Assembly: GCF_009690905.1 (NCBI RefSeq)
Contig: NZ_VOSW01000004.1
Coordinates: forward strand, 62,001 to 126,000
Origin: Paraburkholderia madseniana
Lineage (GTDB): Bacteria; Pseudomonadota; Gammaproteobacteria; Burkholderiales; Burkholderiaceae
Length of the DNA: 64,000 bases
Direction: 5' to 3'
Shown here: positions 50,400-59,609 of the stretch, piece by piece
How the letters are laid out: each line of letters opens with the position of its first letter
Position numbering within the stretch: the stretch's first letter is position 1
Notes under the pieces: model-generated
The model's input: only the letters and a program-made list of their open reading frames with translations
Database searches by the model: none
Told to the model about the DNA's origin: nothing
Program-made: the position numbers and the translations under genes

Positions 50400-50855
50400 G
50401 TCGACGCTCCGTCTCTCGCCGGTGCCTCGCGCGGGGCCGATTTTTGTGCGTTATGCCAGCATCATAACGCACTGTTCGGGTAACGCACGCGCCGGCCAGC
50501 CTGATTTTGTTGTTGCATGTCGCCGATCGAACGGCGGCCGGTGCCGCCAAGGCCGCCTGCACCGCCGGGATTGAAATCCTGAGTGGCCGACCTATAACGA
50601 AACAGCGGAGCAACAATCTGCGTTTCCAGCCTGGTGGCGACCGCTTCCGGCAAGCCGCGCGTGCACGCCCGACATCGGTTTCAGGCCTGGCAACTATTTA
50701 CTCGTTTAGTTCGGTGACTCGCCGCAGCAGTCCCGCATAGGCATTCGCCCCTTTGTCAGTTCGTCAGTTCGATTTGATGACACGACGTTTTTCGCGGATT
50801 ACTTCTTTTTTTGAAGGGGTTAAGCGCTGCTGCGCCGGATTCGAGGAGTCTGGAC
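50400..50855. other. Intergenic region with one inverted repeat
   Basis: This 456-bp divergent gap separates the small membrane protein (-) and a secreted protein (+). Besides the inverted repeat at 50446-50472 it holds an AT-rich part (50690-50815) that probably contains the promoter for the secreted protein. I see no gene that I can support. Confidence 0.5.
50446..50472. promoter_or_regulatory. Perfect 10-7-10 inverted repeat
   Basis: GTGCGTTATG and CATAACGCAC are exact reverse complements around a 7-nt spacer. The repeat lies 47-73 bp upstream of the small membrane protein start at 50399. No U-run follows on the relevant strand, so an operator is more likely than a terminator. Confidence 0.45.
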
Positions 50856-51164
50856 ATGAAACTACGTTTATTGATGGCGTTGGCAAGCGCCGCTCTGTTT
50901 CTGGCGCCGAGCACAGCCGGCGCACTGGACAGCCAGCAGGGCGAAGCCGCGTCGGGCCGGGCGCTCATGCAGAACGCAAACGAATCAGTGCAGGACACCA
51001 CCGACATGTCGTTTGGTGACACTGTGCGGACCGCGATGCCGGCCGGGCAACCGGTGCAGAACGCCTCCTATGGCGGGGTGGCCGCAGGCGCTACGGAAGT
51101 GGGAGGCCGACAGGAGCGGCCGTGCGCTTCCGGGCCGCAATGCAGGATCTATTTTGGCCAATAG
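50856..51164 (+). CDS. Small secreted protein, function unknown
   Basis: The 102-residue protein has a clear Sec signal peptide (KLRLLMALASAALFLAPSTA, cleavage probably after GALA-like TAGA at residue 23-24). The mature region of about 78 residues is polar, with SYGGVAAGATEVGGRQ and two Cys near the C-terminus (RPCASGPQCRIYFGQ) that could form a disulfide. ATG 50856 has a GAGGAG ribosome site. Proteins with this C-terminal pattern are common in Burkholderia periplasm. The function is unknown. Confidence 0.7.
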   Translation: MKLRLLMALASAALFLAPSTAGALDSQQGEAASGRALMQNANESVQDTTDMSFGDTVRTAMPAGQPVQNASYGGVAAGATEVGGRQERPCASGPQCRIYFGQ

Positions 51165-51179
51165 CAGGCCGGCAGTTCA

Positions 51180-51212
51180 GGAGGCGGTGGGGGAGCAGAA
51201 CGCACCGCCTCC
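51180..51212 (+). terminator. Hairpin after the secreted-protein gene
   Basis: GGAGGCGGTG and CACCGCCTCC form a perfect 10-bp stem over a 13-nt loop, 15 bp after the stop codon. It lacks a U-run and so may stabilise the mRNA 3' end or act as a Rho-linked terminator. Confidence 0.45.
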
Positions 51213-51355
51213 AATTCCATTCGCGCACGGCACCCTGATCGGAATACCCACACGCCCGAGTGCAATTTTACGGAGTCGTCAGCGGGCGATTTAATACGAT
51301 GTTAAGGTGTGTTCCATTCGGGTTTTCACTCGCTGTCTTTTCCGATCGCAATCAT

Positions 51356-51382
51356 AAGCAGGCCAATACCGCCTGCTTTTTT
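51356..51382 (+). terminator. Intrinsic terminator
   Basis: AAGCAGGC-CAATACC-GCCTGCTT followed by TTTT is an 8-bp stem with U-run on the plus strand. It lies 192 bp after the secreted-protein gene and 84 bp before the MFS gene, separating the two units. Confidence 0.7.
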
Positions 51383-51465
51383 ATTCATGATTTGCAGTCT
51401 GCGATTTGATTAGTCCGGTGACTGCTCCAATCCCACCCGTTGTTTAGTTACTCGCAAACAATACT

Positions 51466-52713
51466 ATGTTGATGGAAGATAATCTGCCGGCGAGCATTGC
51501 CTCGCCGGACGATGGGGCTTCGTCGTCCCTGCGTTCCTGGCTCGCCGTTGTGGCCGTTGCAATCGGTGCGTTCGCGTTCGTGACCACGGAGTTTTTACCT
51601 GTCGGACTACTGCCGCATATAGCGGCGGATCTGGGTGTGCTGCCTGGCACCGCAGGGCTGATGGTCACGGTGCCGGGCGTGATTGCCGCCATCTCGGCGC
51701 CCGGTTTGATGCTGGTGGCCGGACGGATGGATCGCCGGCGTGTCTTTCTGTTGCTCACGGCCTTGCTGCTGGCGTCGAATCTGATTTCCGCCTTCGCGCC
51801 CGATTTCCTGTTCATGCTGGTCGGACGCGCGTTGCTCGGCGCGGCGCTGGGCGGCTTCTGGACCCTGGCAACGGCGGCATCGGGGCGCCTCGTGCAGCCG
51901 AAAGATTCAGCCAAAGCGATGGCGACGATCCTGACCGGCGTGACTTGCGCGACGGTGATCGGTGTTCCGCTCGGCACATTCATCGCCAGCTTCGCGTCGT
52001 GGCGTGCTTCGTTTATGGCAACCGGCGTGCTTGTCGCGATCGCGCTCGTGGCGCAGTTCGTTTTCGTGCCGTCGTTGCCGTCGAGCACCGCCTTGCGGCT
52101 GCGCGATCTGGTGGCGCTGCTGCGCCGCCCGCATCCGCGTAGAAGCATGCTGATGGTGGCGCTCGTATTCGGCGCGCATTTCTCCTCGTACACGTACATC
52201 ACGCCGTTCCTGCTGCATAACGCGAGTTTCACGATGTCGACGATTACGTGGCTGCTGCTCGGCTTTGGCATTATTGGGTTCTTCTCGAACTTCGCCGTTT
52301 CGTCGACGGTGACGCGTAATCTGAAAGTGTCTCTGGGCGTGATGGTTTCTCTGCTCATGTTCGCGCTGCTGGCAATGCCGTTGCTGGAACAATCGCCAAT
52401 CGGGGTCGCCGCGCTCGTACTCGCGTGGGGTGTTTCGTTCGGCGCACTGCCGCTGTGTTTCAGCATCTGGATTCAGCGCGCCACGCCGGATTCGCCCGAA
52501 GCGGGCTCGGCGCTGTTTGTCAGCATCATTCAGGTTGCCATTGCTTTGGGATCGCTCATTGGTGGCGTGGTGGTCGACCATGTCGGTATTTCCGCCGACT
52601 TTCTCTTCGGCAGCGGTTTGGCGCTGCTGGGACTCGCGGCGCTCGCGAGCTTCGGACGAAGCAAGCAGGAAGTGCCAGCGGAAGCGATGGCGTGTCCGGC
52701 GTGTACTGATTAG
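51466..52713 (+). CDS. MFS transporter, DHA1/AraJ-like exporter (12 TM)
   Basis: The 415-residue protein has TM1 AVVAVAIGAFAFVTTEFLPV and LLPHIAADLGVLPGTAGLMV, a hallmark of the sugar-efflux/AraJ-NepI group, with the motif A-like GRMDRRRVFLLLTALLL. Twelve hydrophobic segments are counted. Substrates in this group are sugars, purine nucleosides or drugs. The start is ATG 51466 with a second ATG two codons later. It lies upstream of the rhamnose genes but is separated from them by 170 bp, so it is probably independent. Confidence 0.85.
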   Translation: MLMEDNLPASIASPDDGASSSLRSWLAVVAVAIGAFAFVTTEFLPVGLLPHIAADLGVLPGTAGLMVTVPGVIAAISAPGLMLVAGRMDRRRVFLLLTALLLASNLISAFAPDFLFMLVGRALLGAALGGFWTLATAASGRLVQPKDSAKAMATILTGVTCATVIGVPLGTFIASFASWRASFMATGVLVAIALVAQFVFVPSLPSSTALRLRDLVALLRRPHPRRSMLMVALVFGAHFSSYTYITPFLLHNASFTMSTITWLLLGFGIIGFFSNFAVSSTVTRNLKVSLGVMVSLLMFALLAMPLLEQSPIGVAALVLAWGVSFGALPLCFSIWIQRATPDSPEAGSALFVSIIQVAIALGSLIGGVVVDHVGISADFLFGSGLALLGLAALASFGRSKQEVPAEAMACPACTD

Positions 52714-52849
52714 CCGGTAAGCGTCGAGCGCCACGTCAACCGATCCGATTTTGTTATCGGCCCCTCCAATACACGGATTGTTAGCGCATCGCACCGCTCG
52801 TATATTTGCTGGACGAAAGCACAGACAGCAGAAATACAACAACTGAACG

Positions 52850-52868
52850 GCAGGCCTCTCGGGCCTGC
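52850..52868 (+). other. Leader hairpin just before the SDR ribosome site
   Basis: GCAGGCC-TCTCG-GGCCTGC is a perfect 7-bp stem ending 3 bp before AGGAG and 15 bp before ATG 52884. In the mRNA it would sit against the ribosome-binding site and could modulate translation or serve as a repressor target. Confidence 0.45.
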
Positions 52869-52883
52869 TACAGGAGCACAGCG

Positions 52884-53636
52884 ATGAATCGAATCGATCT
52901 GGAGGGGCGTGTTGTCGCCATTACCGGCGGCGCGCGCGGCATCGGCTACGCAGTGGCTCAACGGGCGCTGAACTCGGGCGCGTCGGTCGCGCTATGGGAC
53001 ATCGACGCCGAGCGCCTCGCGCGCAGCGAGCGCGAACTCAGCGAACTCGGCAAAGTCACCGCCGACACAGTTGAACTCACCCAGGAAGCGTCAGTGGTTC
53101 AGGCGGTGGCGCAAACGGTCGCCGCCCATGGCGCGATCGACGTGCTGATCAACTGCGCCGGCATCACCGGCGGCAACGGCACGACGTGGGAGCTGGACCC
53201 CGAGGTCTGGCGCCGCGTGATCGACGTGAATCTGATCGGCCCGTATCTCACCTGTCGCGCGGTCGTGCCGCAGATGCTCAAGCAGGGGTATGGCCGGATC
53301 GTCAATATCGCGTCGGTGGCCGGCAAGGAGGGCAACCCGAACGCCTCGCACTACAGCGCCTCCAAAGCCGGGCTCATCGGCTTGACCAAATCCCTCGGCA
53401 AAGAACTTGCGACGAAGAACATCCTCGTCAATGCGGTCACGCCCGCGGCGGCAAAAACGGAAATCTTCGATTCGATGTCGCAGCAGCATATCGACTACAT
53501 GCTCTCGAAGATTCCGATGAACCGTTTTCTGTTGCCGGAAGAAGCGGCGTCGCTGATTCTCTGGCTTTCTTCCGAAGACTGCGCTTTCAGCACCGGCTCG
53601 GTATTCGACCTGTCCGGCGGCCGCGCCACTTACTGA
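52884..53636 (+). CDS. SDR, probable 2-keto-3-deoxy-L-rhamnonate 4-dehydrogenase
   Basis: The 250-residue SDR has ITGGARGIGYAVAQRALNSG, the NAD-type acidic residue in VALWDIDAERLA, INCAGITGG, the catalytic Ser in VNIASVAGKEG and the pair in HYSASKAG. In L-rhamnose and L-fucose non-phosphorylative pathways an SDR of this type oxidises the 4-hydroxyl of the 2-keto-3-deoxy acid. Position next to rhamnonate dehydratase and its carrier supports this role, though it was assigned from context. ATG 52884 has an AGGAG site. Confidence 0.75.
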   Translation: MNRIDLEGRVVAITGGARGIGYAVAQRALNSGASVALWDIDAERLARSERELSELGKVTADTVELTQEASVVQAVAQTVAAHGAIDVLINCAGITGGNGTTWELDPEVWRRVIDVNLIGPYLTCRAVVPQMLKQGYGRIVNIASVAGKEGNPNASHYSASKAGLIGLTKSLGKELATKNILVNAVTPAAAKTEIFDSMSQQHIDYMLSKIPMNRFLLPEEAASLILWLSSEDCAFSTGSVFDLSGGRATY

Positions 53637-53737
53637 GTCGTCACAGCGTCGCCTAAGCCGTAGCAGTTGCAGTGGCGGTGCAAAAGAAAGGTGGAACAAC
53701 GCAGAGCGCGACCCGCATGCTCTGTGAAGGAGACGAC

Positions 53738-55066
53738 ATGAATCCGCATTCGCCCGCTTCACTGGAGGCGATCAACAGCAAGGTCATGCGCCGGCTGTTG
53801 CCGTTTCTCTTGCTGATGTACGTGCTGGCGTTTCTCGATCGCGCCAATATCGGCTTCGCGCAGAAAGCGTTGCAGCACGACACGGGCTTGTCCAATGCGG
53901 CTTTTGCCTTCGGCGCGGGCGTGTTCTTTGTCGGTTATGCATTGTTCGAAGTACCGAGCAATCTTCTGCTGCACAAGGTCGGTGCGCGCGCGTGGATGTG
54001 CCGGATCATGGTGACCTGGGGGCTCGTCTCGGCGGCGATGTGTCTTGCGCATACGCCGACTGCTTTCTACTCGCTGCGTTTTCTGCTTGGTGTCGCCGAA
54101 GCCGGTTTCTTCCCCGGCGTGATCTATTACCTGACGCATTGGTTTCCGCAAGCGGCGCGAGCGCGTGCGGTGGGCGTGTTTTATTTCGGTGCGCCGCTGG
54201 CGTTCATCTTCGGCAGTCCGTTGTCGGGTTCCTTGCTCGAACTGCATGGCGCGATGGGTTTGGCCGGCTGGCAGTGGCTGTTTCTGATCGAGGGGACGCT
54301 GGCATCGTTGGTCGGCGTGTGGGCGTTCTGGTATCTCGACAACCGTCCTGAAGACGCCCAGTGGCTCGACGCGCAGGAGCGCACCACCTTGCGCCGCGCG
54401 CTTGATGACGATGCGCTCGCCGCATCGGCGCATGGGCCGCGTCATATTCTCGCTGCGCTGGTGGACCGCCGTGTGTTGCTGCTTTCGGCGATCTATCTGC
54501 TGATTCAGATGAGCGTCTACGGCGTGATCTTCTATTTGCCGCAGCAGGTGGCGGCTTTGCTCGGCACGACGGTCGGTTTGCGCGTTGGCCTCGTCGGCGC
54601 GCTGCCATGGCTGTGTGCGTTGGCTGTCACGTGGTACGTGCCGCGTCGAGCGGATCGTACGGGTGCACACCGGCGCTGGGCGGTTGCGCTGCTGGTGCTC
54701 GCGGGTCTCGGCATCGGCGCCTCGGGGCTCGCGCATAACCCGTCGATCGGCCTGATCGCGCTGTGCTGTGCGGCCAGCGGCTTCATCGCGGCGCAACCGC
54801 TGTTCTGGACATTCCCGACGCGCTACCTCACGGGTGCCGCAGCGGCGGGCGGAATCGCGCTGATCAATTCGCTCGGCGGCCTCGGTGGATTTATTGCGCC
54901 GAGCCTGCGCACTGCGGCGGAACGGGCGTTTTCGTCGACCTCGGCGGGGCTGATCGTATTGGGCGTGTCGAGTCTGCTGGCGGCGCTCATGATCGGCACG
55001 CTGTTATGTCGTGACGGCGTCCAATCAAGCGGGTCTTTCCAACAATTACTGCACCGCGCCCGCTAG
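53738..55066 (+). CDS. MFS transporter, anion:cation symporter family (rhamnose/rhamnonate carrier-like)
   Basis: The 442-residue carrier has the ACS-family signature: [20 protein letters not shown] in TM1 with [19 protein letters not shown] and the later [20 protein letters not shown]. Relatives transport sugar acids such as glucarate, galactonate and L-rhamnonate. In this operon it precedes L-rhamnonate dehydratase, so L-rhamnonate or the free sugar acid is the likely substrate. ATG 53738 follows GTGAAGGAGACGAC. Twelve hydrophobic segments are counted. Confidence 0.82.
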   Translation: MNPHSPASLEAINSKVMRRLLPFLLLMYVLAFLDRANIGFAQKALQHDTGLSNAAFAFGAGVFFVGYALFEVPSNLLLHKVGARAWMCRIMVTWGLVSAAMCLAHTPTAFYSLRFLLGVAEAGFFPGVIYYLTHWFPQAARARAVGVFYFGAPLAFIFGSPLSGSLLELHGAMGLAGWQWLFLIEGTLASLVGVWAFWYLDNRPEDAQWLDAQERTTLRRALDDDALAASAHGPRHILAALVDRRVLLLSAIYLLIQMSVYGVIFYLPQQVAALLGTTVGLRVGLVGALPWLCALAVTWYVPRRADRTGAHRRWAVALLVLAGLGIGASGLAHNPSIGLIALCCAASGFIAAQPLFWTFPTRYLTGAAAAGGIALINSLGGLGGFIAPSLRTAAERAFSSTSAGLIVLGVSSLLAALMIGTLLCRDGVQSSGSFQQLLHRAR

Positions 55067-55115
55067 GCGCATTTTTTGGCTGCACGTTCGACGCACCCAT
55101 AACGGAGCCCTTTTC

Positions 55116-56294
55116 ATGGCCATGCCTACTATCCGGCACGTGCGTGCCTTCATCGTCCGCGGTGGCGGCGCGGACTATCACGATCAACCCGATGGACACT
55201 GGATCGACGATCACATTGCCACGCCGATGGCGCGTTATCCGGAGTATCGCGAGAGCCGGCAGTCATTCGGCATCAATGTGCTCGGCACGTTGGTGGTCGA
55301 GATCGAAGCGAGCGACGGCACGGTTGGTTTTGCGGTGACGACGGGTGGCGAGATCGGCGCGTTCATCGTTGAAAAACATCTCGCACGTTTTCTCGAGGGG
55401 CAGCTCGTCACCGACATCGAGAAGATGTGGGATCAGATGTATTTCTCGACGCTGTACTACGGCCGCAAAGGCGTGGTGCTGAATACGATCTCGGGCGTCG
55501 ATCTTGCGTTGTGGGATTTGCTTGCGAAAGTGCGCAAGGAGCCGGTGTACCAACTATTGGGCGGCCCGGTGCGCGACGAACTCGTGTTTTACGCGACCGG
55601 CGCGCGTCCGGACCTCGCGAAGGAGATGGGATTCATCGGCGGCAAATTGCCGTTGCAGCATGGTCCTGCCGAAGGCGAAGCGGGTCTCAAGAAAAATCTG
55701 GAGAAGCTCGCCGAGATGCGTAGCCGTGTAGGTGATGACTTCTGGCTGATGTACGACTGCTGGATGAGCCTCGACGTACCGTATGCAACGCGGCTCGCGC
55801 AGGCGGCGCACGAGTACGGTCTGAAATGGATCGAAGAGTGCCTGCCGCCGGACGACTACTGGGGTTACGCCGAGCTGCGCCGCAACGTGCCGCGCGGCAT
55901 GATGGTGTCGACCGGCGAGCACGAAGCGACGCGTTGGGGTTTTCGCATGCTGCTGGAGATGCAGTGCTGCGATCTGATTCAGCCGGATGTGGGCTGGTGC
56001 GGCGGCATCACCGAACTCATCAAGATCTCCGCGCTCGCCGATGCCCACAATGTGATGGTGGTGCCGCACGGTTCGTCGGTGTATAGCTATCACTTCGTCG
56101 TCACGCGGCACAACTCACCGTTCGCCGAGTTTCTGATGATGGCGCCGAAGGCGAATGAAGTCGTGCCGATGTTCACGCCGCTGCTGCTCGATGAACCGGT
56201 CCCCGTGAATGGACGGATGAAAGTGCCCGACACGCCGGGCTTCGGTGTGCGGCTCAATCCGGAGTGCGCGCTGGTGCGGCCTTATCCACGCTGA
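55116..56294 (+). CDS. rhmD: L-rhamnonate dehydratase
   Basis: The 392-residue protein is an enolase-superfamily acid-sugar dehydratase. It begins [20 protein letters not shown], with [20 protein letters not shown] as in RhmD. The metal and catalytic segments include [31 protein letters not shown], the [12 protein letters not shown] element and the His in [14 protein letters not shown]. It dehydrates L-rhamnonate to 2-keto-3-deoxy-L-rhamnonate. The length matches the family (about 390-405 residues). ATG 55116 is the family start, with AACGGAG upstream. Confidence 0.93.
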   Translation: MAMPTIRHVRAFIVRGGGADYHDQPDGHWIDDHIATPMARYPEYRESRQSFGINVLGTLVVEIEASDGTVGFAVTTGGEIGAFIVEKHLARFLEGQLVTDIEKMWDQMYFSTLYYGRKGVVLNTISGVDLALWDLLAKVRKEPVYQLLGGPVRDELVFYATGARPDLAKEMGFIGGKLPLQHGPAEGEAGLKKNLEKLAEMRSRVGDDFWLMYDCWMSLDVPYATRLAQAAHEYGLKWIEECLPPDDYWGYAELRRNVPRGMMVSTGEHEATRWGFRMLLEMQCCDLIQPDVGWCGGITELIKISALADAHNVMVVPHGSSVYSYHFVVTRHNSPFAEFLMMAPKANEVVPMFTPLLLDEPVPVNGRMKVPDTPGFGVRLNPECALVRPYPR

Positions 56295-56369
56295 ATGCTT
56301 ATTGAAGGTGGGTTGGACTAGATTTCAACCCGCAAGACATCTTATCGATCCAGCCAACAGGAGAATGAC

Positions 56370-57152
56370 GTGTTGCTCAAGGACAAGGTCGTGATCGTTA
56401 CCGGCGGCTCGCGTGGCATCGGCCGCGCGATAGCAGTTGCGTGCGCAACCGAAGGTGCGGACGTGGCGATCAACTACTGGGGCGATAACGACGCATCGTA
56501 TGGGCGACGTTCGGCCGTCGCGGAAGTGGTCGGCGAAATTGAAGCCTTGGGGCGGCGCGTGATCGCGATCGAAGGGAATGTCGCCTTACGCGAAACCGGT
56601 CAGGAACTTGTTCGCCGCACTGTCGAAGCCTTCGGCAAAGTCGATGTGCTCGCGAGCAACGCCGGCATCTGTCCGTTTCACGCCTTTCTCGACATGCCGC
56701 CCGAGGTATTGGAGTCGACGGTGGCAGTGAATCTGAACGGGGCGTTCTACGTTACGCAAGCCGCCGCGCAGCAGATGAAAGCGCAGGGCACGGGTGGTGC
56801 GATCGTGGCGACGAGTTCGATCAGCGCGCTGGTGGGCGGCGGCATGCAAACCCACTACACGCCGACCAAAGCCGGTGTGCATTCGCTGATGCAGTCATGC
56901 GCGGTAGCGCTGGGGCCGTACGGCATTCGCTGCAATTCGGTCATGCCCGGCACGATCGCGACCGACCTGAACGCGGAAGATCTCGCCGACGAAGCTAAAA
57001 GAGCCTACTTCGAAAAGCGTATTCCGCTGGGCAGACTGGGCCGCCCGGAGGATGTCGCCGATTGCGTGGTATTCCTTGCCTCCGACCGCGCGCGTTATGT
57101 AACAGGCGCCGCGCTGCTGGTGGACGGCGGCCTGTTTGTCAACTTGCAGTAA
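56370..57152 (+). CDS. L-rhamnose 1-dehydrogenase (SDR)
   Basis: The 260-residue SDR has VTGGSRGIGRAIAVACATEG, the INYWGDNDASYGRRSAVAEV insertion typical of bacterial L-rhamnose dehydrogenases, SNAGICPFHAFLDMP, the catalytic Ser in VATSSISALVGGG and the pair in HYTPTKAG. It oxidises L-rhamnose to L-rhamnono-lactone with NAD(P). It starts with GTG 56370 preceded by AACAGGAG. The 3' end is only 15 bp from the convergent LysR gene. Confidence 0.85.
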   Translation: MLLKDKVVIVTGGSRGIGRAIAVACATEGADVAINYWGDNDASYGRRSAVAEVVGEIEALGRRVIAIEGNVALRETGQELVRRTVEAFGKVDVLASNAGICPFHAFLDMPPEVLESTVAVNLNGAFYVTQAAAQQMKAQGTGGAIVATSSISALVGGGMQTHYTPTKAGVHSLMQSCAVALGPYGIRCNSVMPGTIATDLNAEDLADEAKRAYFEKRIPLGRLGRPEDVADCVVFLASDRARYVTGAALLVDGGLFVNLQ

Positions 57153-57167
57153 CGGGCGATGGCGACG

Positions 57168-58166
57168 TCAATGAATCGGTGCGGATACGATCACAGGCTC
57201 AGTCGCGGTCGCGGTGGGATCGTCGCGTGCGAGCTTGCGCGAGAAACCGCGCAGCAAATCGATAAAGCGCAACGCGGGTTCGGCGAGCGCTTCTTCCTTG
57301 CGCGTGAGAATGCCGAAGCCGGCGAGGCTCTTGCCGATCTCGAGCGGCAGCGCAACCAGCAGCTTGCCACGCACATGATCGCGCACCACGGACTCGGGCA
57401 GCATGGCCACGGCGTCGTAGTTCTCGAGCAATTGCAGCGTGGCGAAGATCGACGCGCACTCGGTCAGGTTGACGGGTGTCGCAAGACCCGCACGCGCGAG
57501 TTCCTCTTCGAACAGCACGCGCGCTGGACTGGTGACCGGTTGCGCCACCCACGGCCAGTCGATCAGCTCCCGCAACGTGATGCGCGAGCGCTGCGCCAGC
57601 GGATGCACCGAACGCACCACCAGCAGCAACGTCTCGCGCGCGAGCGGTTCGAAACTGAAATCGTTGTGTTGCAACGGACTGGTCAGCCGTCCAAGCGCCA
57701 GATCGACTTCGCGGCGATGCAGCAATTGCACGACCTGGTCGCTGGTTTCGCCAAGAATGCGCACGTTCAGCAGAGGGCTTTCGGTTTTCAGGGCGGCGAC
57801 CGCCATGGCCAGCAAATCGGGCGCGGCGCCCATGATCGCGCCGACGGTCAACTGTCCATGTCCGCCGCGGCGTTTGACGTCGAGGTCTTCGGCGAAACGG
57901 GTCAACTCGGCGAGTGCACGCCGCGCATACGCCAGCGTGACCACGCCGAGCGGCGTGGGCGTCATGCCGCGCGCGTTGCGCTCGAACAGCAGGAAGCCGA
58001 ACGCTTCCTCGATATCGCCGAGCATGCGGCTCGCGCTGGGTTGCGCGACGTTGATGGCCTCGGCGGCCTGGTGGAGATTGCGCGCGTCGTCGAGCGCGAC
58101 GAGCAGCGCCAGATGCTTGAACTTGAGCCGATTGACGAGTGCGATGGCGGCTGAGTGTTGGCTCAT
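57168..58166 (-). CDS. LysR-family regulator, GbpR-like
   Basis: The 332-residue LysR protein has an N-terminal winged helix (LKFKHLALLVALDDARNLHQ, EAINVAQPSASRMLGDIEEA) followed by a periplasmic-binding-like effector domain. The alignment RMLGDIEEAFGFLLFERNAR is typical of the galactose-binding-protein regulator (GbpR) subgroup that controls sugar uptake genes. It is divergent from rhaM and the ABC transporter and is expected to activate or repress them in response to rhamnose or a derivative. ATG 58166 begins the family N-terminus. Confidence 0.88.
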   Translation of the reverse strand: MSQHSAAIALVNRLKFKHLALLVALDDARNLHQAAEAINVAQPSASRMLGDIEEAFGFLLFERNARGMTPTPLGVVTLAYARRALAELTRFAEDLDVKRRGGHGQLTVGAIMGAAPDLLAMAVAALKTESPLLNVRILGETSDQVVQLLHRREVDLALGRLTSPLQHNDFSFEPLARETLLLVVRSVHPLAQRSRITLRELIDWPWVAQPVTSPARVLFEEELARAGLATPVNLTECASIFATLQLLENYDAVAMLPESVVRDHVRGKLLVALPLEIGKSLAGFGILTRKEEALAEPALRFIDLLRGFSRKLARDDPTATATEPVIVSAPIH

Positions 58167-58214
58167 GGTTCCGGGTGCGATTCGGTTTGTGGATCGCCCA
58201 ATCCCAACAACGGA

Positions 58215-58244
58215 TTGAGATGCTATCGACGCAGGAATTATAGT
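58215..58244 (+). promoter_or_regulatory. Sigma-70-like promoter of rhaM and transporter operon
   Basis: TTGAGA (58215-58220) and TATAGT (58239-58244) are spaced by 18 bp in the LysR-rhaM divergent gap. A transcript would start near 58251, about 55 bp before the rhaM ATG. A LysR site is expected just upstream but I could not single one out. Confidence 0.5.
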
Positions 58245-58306
58245 CGTACCAGACGCTTCTACGCTTCTCAGGGAAAGCGCCCGGATACGACGGGAGACAG
58301 GCCGCA

Positions 58307-58630
58307 ATGGAAACAATCGCTTTCCGGATGGTGCTCAACCCCGGCATGCGCGAAGAATACGAACGACGTCATGCGCAAATCTGGCCTGAACTGGTTGATG
58401 CATTGCACAACGCCGGTGTGCGCGACTATCGGATCTTCTTCGACGCAGACTCGCATCACCTGTTCGCTATTCTGACGCGCAGCACGAATCACACGATGAA
58501 CGCGCTGCCGCAACTCGACGTGATGCGCAAATGGTGGGATTACATGGCCGACATCATGCAGACCGCCCCCGACCACACGCCGTTTCAGCAACCGCTGGAG
58601 CCGGTCTTTCATCTGAATTCGCTTAGCTGA
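58307..58630 (+). CDS. rhaM: L-rhamnose mutarotase
   Basis: The 107-residue protein matches RhaM closely in length and layout: AFRMVLNPGMREEYERRHAQ then IWPELVDALHNAGVRDYRIF, the central HHLFAILTR strand and MRKWWDYMADIM near the end. The conserved His and Tyr pair catalyse interconversion of the alpha and beta anomers of L-rhamnose. It is the first gene downstream of the divergent promoter. The lactonase follows 32 bp later. Confidence 0.93.
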   Translation: METIAFRMVLNPGMREEYERRHAQIWPELVDALHNAGVRDYRIFFDADSHHLFAILTRSTNHTMNALPQLDVMRKWWDYMADIMQTAPDHTPFQQPLEPVFHLNSLS

Positions 58631-58662
58631 CTGTGCTTGGCCCAATGGGCGGAGGATGTCGC

Positions 58663-59556
58663 ATGCAGGTTGTCGATTCGCATATCCATCTGTGGGATCT
58701 GAGGACGCATCGCTATCCGTGGCTGGAAAACCCGGGCGTGTCGTTCGTGGGTGACGCGCGCGATCTGAAGCACGACTATCTGCTCGATGATCTGCTCGGC
58801 GAGGCGGGCGATATCGAGGTGCTGAAACTGGTGCACGTAGAGGCGAATCACGATCCTGCCGATCCGGTCGAGGAAACCCGCTGGTTGCAGTCCATTGCGG
58901 ATCGTTCGGCCTCGCGTGGCATGCCGGATGCGATTGTCGCCGCCGTGGATCTGTCCGCGGCGAACGCACCCGAACTGCTCGAAGCGCATGCGTCGTTCGC
59001 CAATACCCGTGGCATCAGGCAGATCCTGAATGTGCACGAGAACAAGCTGTTCGATTACGTAGGCCGTCATTTCATGCGCGAGCCGCAGTGGCGCGAACAT
59101 TTTGCGTTGCTGCGCCGTTACGACATGTCGTTCGATCTGCAACTGTATCCGTCGCAGATGGAGGAGGCGGCTGGGTTGGCGCGCGCGCATGGGGATACGG
59201 TTTTTATCGTCAATCATGCGGGGATGTTCGTGGACCGCAGCAGCGTTGCCGGCTATCGCGCGTGGCGTGAAGGTATGCGGACGCTTGCGAGTTGCAGGAA
59301 TGTCGCGGTGAAGATCAGCGGACTCGCCATGTTCGATCATCAGTGGACCATCGAAAGCCTGCGGCCTTATGTGCTTGAGACGATCGATACGTTCGGCGTC
59401 GAGCGCGCGATGTTCGCGTCGAACTTTCCGGTCGATCGGTTGTTCGGCTCTTACCAGGATTTGTGGCACGCGTACGCGTCGATCGTCGACGGCGCGAGCG
59501 ATGCTGAAAAAGAAGCGCTGTTTTGCCGTAACGCGGAGCGTTTTTATCGTATCTGA
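58663..59556 (+). CDS. Amidohydrolase-family sugar lactonase (probable L-rhamnono-gamma-lactonase)
   Basis: The 297-residue protein belongs to the COG3618 amidohydrolase group: [19 protein letters not shown] at the N-terminus (His-x-His metal site), [33 protein letters not shown] and the C-terminal Asp in [17 protein letters not shown]. Members hydrolyse L-fucono- and L-rhamnono-lactones. Between rhaM and the rhamnose transporter it should open the lactone produced by L-rhamnose dehydrogenase. ATG 58663 has GGCGGAGGATG upstream. It could instead act on a related deoxy-sugar lactone. Confidence 0.85.
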   Translation: MQVVDSHIHLWDLRTHRYPWLENPGVSFVGDARDLKHDYLLDDLLGEAGDIEVLKLVHVEANHDPADPVEETRWLQSIADRSASRGMPDAIVAAVDLSAANAPELLEAHASFANTRGIRQILNVHENKLFDYVGRHFMREPQWREHFALLRRYDMSFDLQLYPSQMEEAAGLARAHGDTVFIVNHAGMFVDRSSVAGYRAWREGMRTLASCRNVAVKISGLAMFDHQWTIESLRPYVLETIDTFGVERAMFASNFPVDRLFGSYQDLWHAYASIVDGASDAEKEALFCRNAERFYRI

Positions 59557-59609
59557 CGTACCTGCCGCGTCTGACGCATTCCCAAAAGCAAAAGAGAAGG
59601 AGACACGTA

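Noticed and set aside
57199..58347. Long alternative minus-strand frame overlapping the LysR gene
   Set aside because: Arg/Ala-rich frame in another phase of the same strand; the LysR reading has a complete helix-turn-helix and effector domain.
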